This document shows, piece after piece, positions 62,371-64,000 of a DNA stretch of 64,000 nucleotides. The stretch lies in the NCBI RefSeq assembly GCF_026340465.1, contig NZ_JAPEPC010000002.1, positions 310,001 to 374,000 of the forward strand. The letters are read 5' to 3'. The position numbers and the translations under genes are program-made. Numbering within the stretch: the first letter of the stretch is position 1; each line of letters begins with the position of its first letter. The stretch comes from Streptomyces sp. NBC_01306. Lineage in GTDB: Bacteria > Actinomycetota > Actinomycetes > Streptomycetales > Streptomycetaceae. A model generated the notes under the pieces. The model did not search any database and was not told where the DNA came from. It saw only the letters and a program-made list of their open reading frames with translations.

Positions 62371-64000
62371 ATGTCCGACGTCCCCCGTACCGCCGATCCC
62401 CTCGCAGCCGCCGATCTCGTACTGCTCAACGGAACGGTGCGCACCATGGACCGGGGCGGTACGACCCGGACCGCCCTGGCCGCCCGGGACGGGCGGGTGC
62501 TGGCGGTGGACTCCGACGCCGCGGTGCTCGGCCTGGTCGGCCCGCAGACCCGCGTGCTCGACCTGCGGGGCCGCTGCGCGGTGCCGGGGTTCATCGAGAC
62601 GCACAACCACCCGACGTTCTTCGGGCTCACCCTGGCAGCCGATGTGGACGCGGGCAGCCCGCCGAACGCCACCGTCCGCGACATCGTGGACCGGGTGGAA
62701 CAGGCGGTGGCCGGTGCGGAGCGCGGCAGCTGGATCCGCGGCTACCGGTACGACGACACGCTGCTCGCGGACGACCGGCACCCCACCCGCGGCGATCTGG
62801 ACCCGGTGTCCCCGGACCATCCGGTCTGCCTCCAGCACATTTCCGGCCACTTCTGCGTACTGAACTCCGCTGCGCTGCGGCTGCTGGGGATCCACCGCGG
62901 CTCCCCCGACCCGGTCGGCGGGGCGATCGGCCGTGACGAGGACGGCGAACCGACCGGGGTGCTCGCCGAGACCGCCGCGTTCGCCGCGTACGCGGCCATG
63001 CCCAAGCCGGGCTCCGCGGATCTCGCGGGGGCGCTCGGGCTGGCGGGGGACGCCTATCTGGCCGCCGGGGTCACCACCGTCCACGACACCGGGCTCGGAC
63101 TGGTGGGCGGGGCCGGTGAACTGGACGCCTACCGGCTGGCGCGCGCCTCCGGGCGGCTGCGCAACCGGATCCGGGCCTATCTCGTACAGGATCTGTTCCC
63201 CGGCCTCGGCGACGGATCGCTCAGCCCCGTGGAATCGGGCATCTCGGGCCTCGGCGACGACCTGTTCCGGGTGGCCGGGGTCAAGCTGTTCGCCGACGGG
63301 TCGCTCCAGGGGCTGACCGGATGCGTCTCCGAGGGGTATGCCTGCGCACCGGACACCAACGGACTCCTGATCCATCCCCAGGAGGATCTGAGCCGGCGGG
63401 TCGCGACGCTGCACGAGGCCGGCTGGCAGGTCGCCGTGCACGGCAACGGGGACGCCGCGATCCAGGCGATTCTGGACGCCTACGCGACACTCGGCCTCGA
63501 CCCCGGCGAGGCCGACAGGCGGCACCGGATCGAGCACTGCCAGATGGTCAGTGAGAAGCAGCTGGACACGATGGCCGGGGCCGGTGTGCTCGCCTCGTTC
63601 TTCATCAAGCACGTGTACTACTGGGGCGACCGGCACCGCGACCGGTTCCTCGGTCCGGAACGGGCCCGGCGCATCAGCCCGCTGGCCTCCGCACGGGCGC
63701 ACGGCGTCCTGTTCGGCCTGCACTCCGACACCCCGGTGGTGCCGGTGCCGCCGCTGGAGGGCATCTGGTGCGCGGTGCGCCGGATGACCCGCGACGGCGA
63801 GGAACTGGGCCCGGAGCAGCGGGTGGACGTGGACACCGCGCTGCGCGGCTACACCAGCCAGGCCGCCCATCTCGGCTTCGAGGAACAAACCAAGGGCAGC
63901 CTCGAACCGGGCAAGCTGGCCGACATCGCGGTGCTGTCGGCGGACCCCGCAGCGGTCGACCCGGCCGCCCTCGACACGCTCCGGGTGGACGCCACCGTCA
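62371..64000 (+). CDS. YtcJ-type metal-dependent amidohydrolase, 3' truncated by the window
   Basis: At least 543 residues are visible and the frame is open at the window end. The amidohydrolase_3 pattern is seen: N-terminal LVLLNGTVRTMD, metal-site HxH (IETHNHP), the Lys-bearing GVKLFADGSLQG, WQVAVHGNGD, RRHRIEHCQM and FGLHSDTPV. These enzymes hydrolyse amide, carbamate or formyl bonds on small molecules; the substrate is unknown. The ATG at 62371 has AGGTGG about ten bases upstream. It is co-directional with the permease, 170 bases downstream of it. Confidence 0.88.
   Translation, partial: MSDVPRTADPLAAADLVLLNGTVRTMDRGGTTRTALAARDGRVLAVDSDAAVLGLVGPQTRVLDLRGRCAVPGFIETHNHPTFFGLTLAADVDAGSPPNATVRDIVDRVEQAVAGAERGSWIRGYRYDDTLLADDRHPTRGDLDPVSPDHPVCLQHISGHFCVLNSAALRLLGIHRGSPDPVGGAIGRDEDGEPTGVLAETAAFAAYAAMPKPGSADLAGALGLAGDAYLAAGVTTVHDTGLGLVGGAGELDAYRLARASGRLRNRIRAYLVQDLFPGLGDGSLSPVESGISGLGDDLFRVAGVKLFADGSLQGLTGCVSEGYACAPDTNGLLIHPQEDLSRRVATLHEAGWQVAVHGNGDAAIQAILDAYATLGLDPGEADRRHRIEHCQMVSEKQLDTMAGAGVLASFFIKHVYYWGDRHRDRFLGPERARRISPLASARAHGVLFGLHSDTPVVPVPPLEGIWCAVRRMTRDGEELGPEQRVDVDTALRGYTSQAAHLGFEEQTKGSLEPGKLADIAVLSADPAAVDPAALDTLRVDATV

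Overview
The window is high-GC actinobacterial DNA with Streptomyces character. It shows many GTG starts with purine-rich ribosome binding sites, a leader like the cobalamin riboswitch in front of metE, a PF04672-type methyltransferase, Tat-exported enzymes, divergent TetR/oxidoreductase pairs and frequent 1-4 base ATGA/GTGA start-stop overlaps. It looks like a chromosomal region of catabolism, transport and signalling. Apart from a fragment of an adenylation/carrier ligase at the left edge, I see no secondary-metabolite cluster, mobile element, CRISPR array or RNA gene other than the riboswitch.

Layout. 1-4 kb: tail of an NRPS-like ligase, then a TetR gene flanked by two copies of a long operator that face a DUF35 zinc-ribbon gene and etfBA. 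4-9.4 kb: a secreted protein, a B12 riboswitch with metE, and an aldo/keto reductase/TetR pair. 9.6-13.6 kb: a three-gene operon of a 2-oxoglutarate/Fe(II)-type oxygenase, a nucleobase (NCS2) permease and an 8-oxoguanine-deaminase-like amidohydrolase. 13.6-18.4 kb: cell-surface genes (class F sortase, a membrane-anchored secreted protein, an NHL-propeller protein, an M15-like lipoprotein). 18.4-25 kb: a second aldo/keto reductase/TetR pair, a PadR-coupled membrane protein, a YciO-like protein, and a beta-lactamase/LysR/BlaB-like locus. 25-32.9 kb: alpha-L-fucosidase with an SGNH hydrolase, a sugar permease, a DUF1707 protein, a threonine dehydratase-like enzyme, a methyltransferase and a tiny membrane protein. 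33-38 kb: a sialic acid catabolic operon (GntR regulator, lyase, kinase, epimerase, permease). 38-49 kb: a UPF0324 anion exporter with LysR, then sulfoacetaldehyde acetyltransferase (xsc), pta, a phosphonatase-like hydrolase, an IclR regulator and a CobS/CobT-like AAA+/VWA pair. 49-56 kb: a giant soluble HAMP-array hybrid kinase, a response regulator and a SpoIIE phosphatase. 56-64 kb: a MocR regulator, alanine dehydrogenase, a pyruvate-type class III aminotransferase, an APC permease and a truncated YtcJ-type amidohydrolase.

How the genes work together. The two segments at 38-49 kb and 56-62 kb contain what is needed for taurine dissimilation as described in other bacteria: uptake, taurine-pyruvate transamination with alanine dehydrogenase recycling, cleavage of sulfoacetaldehyde by Xsc to acetyl phosphate and sulfite, Pta, and a candidate sulfite/sulfate exporter. 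They are separated by a signalling block. The least expected element is the CobS/CobT-like ATPase/VWA pair placed directly behind the IclR regulator that is divergent from xsc. Together with the fucosidase and sialic acid genes, the window suggests use of animal- or mucin-derived nutrients. That ecological reading is inference.
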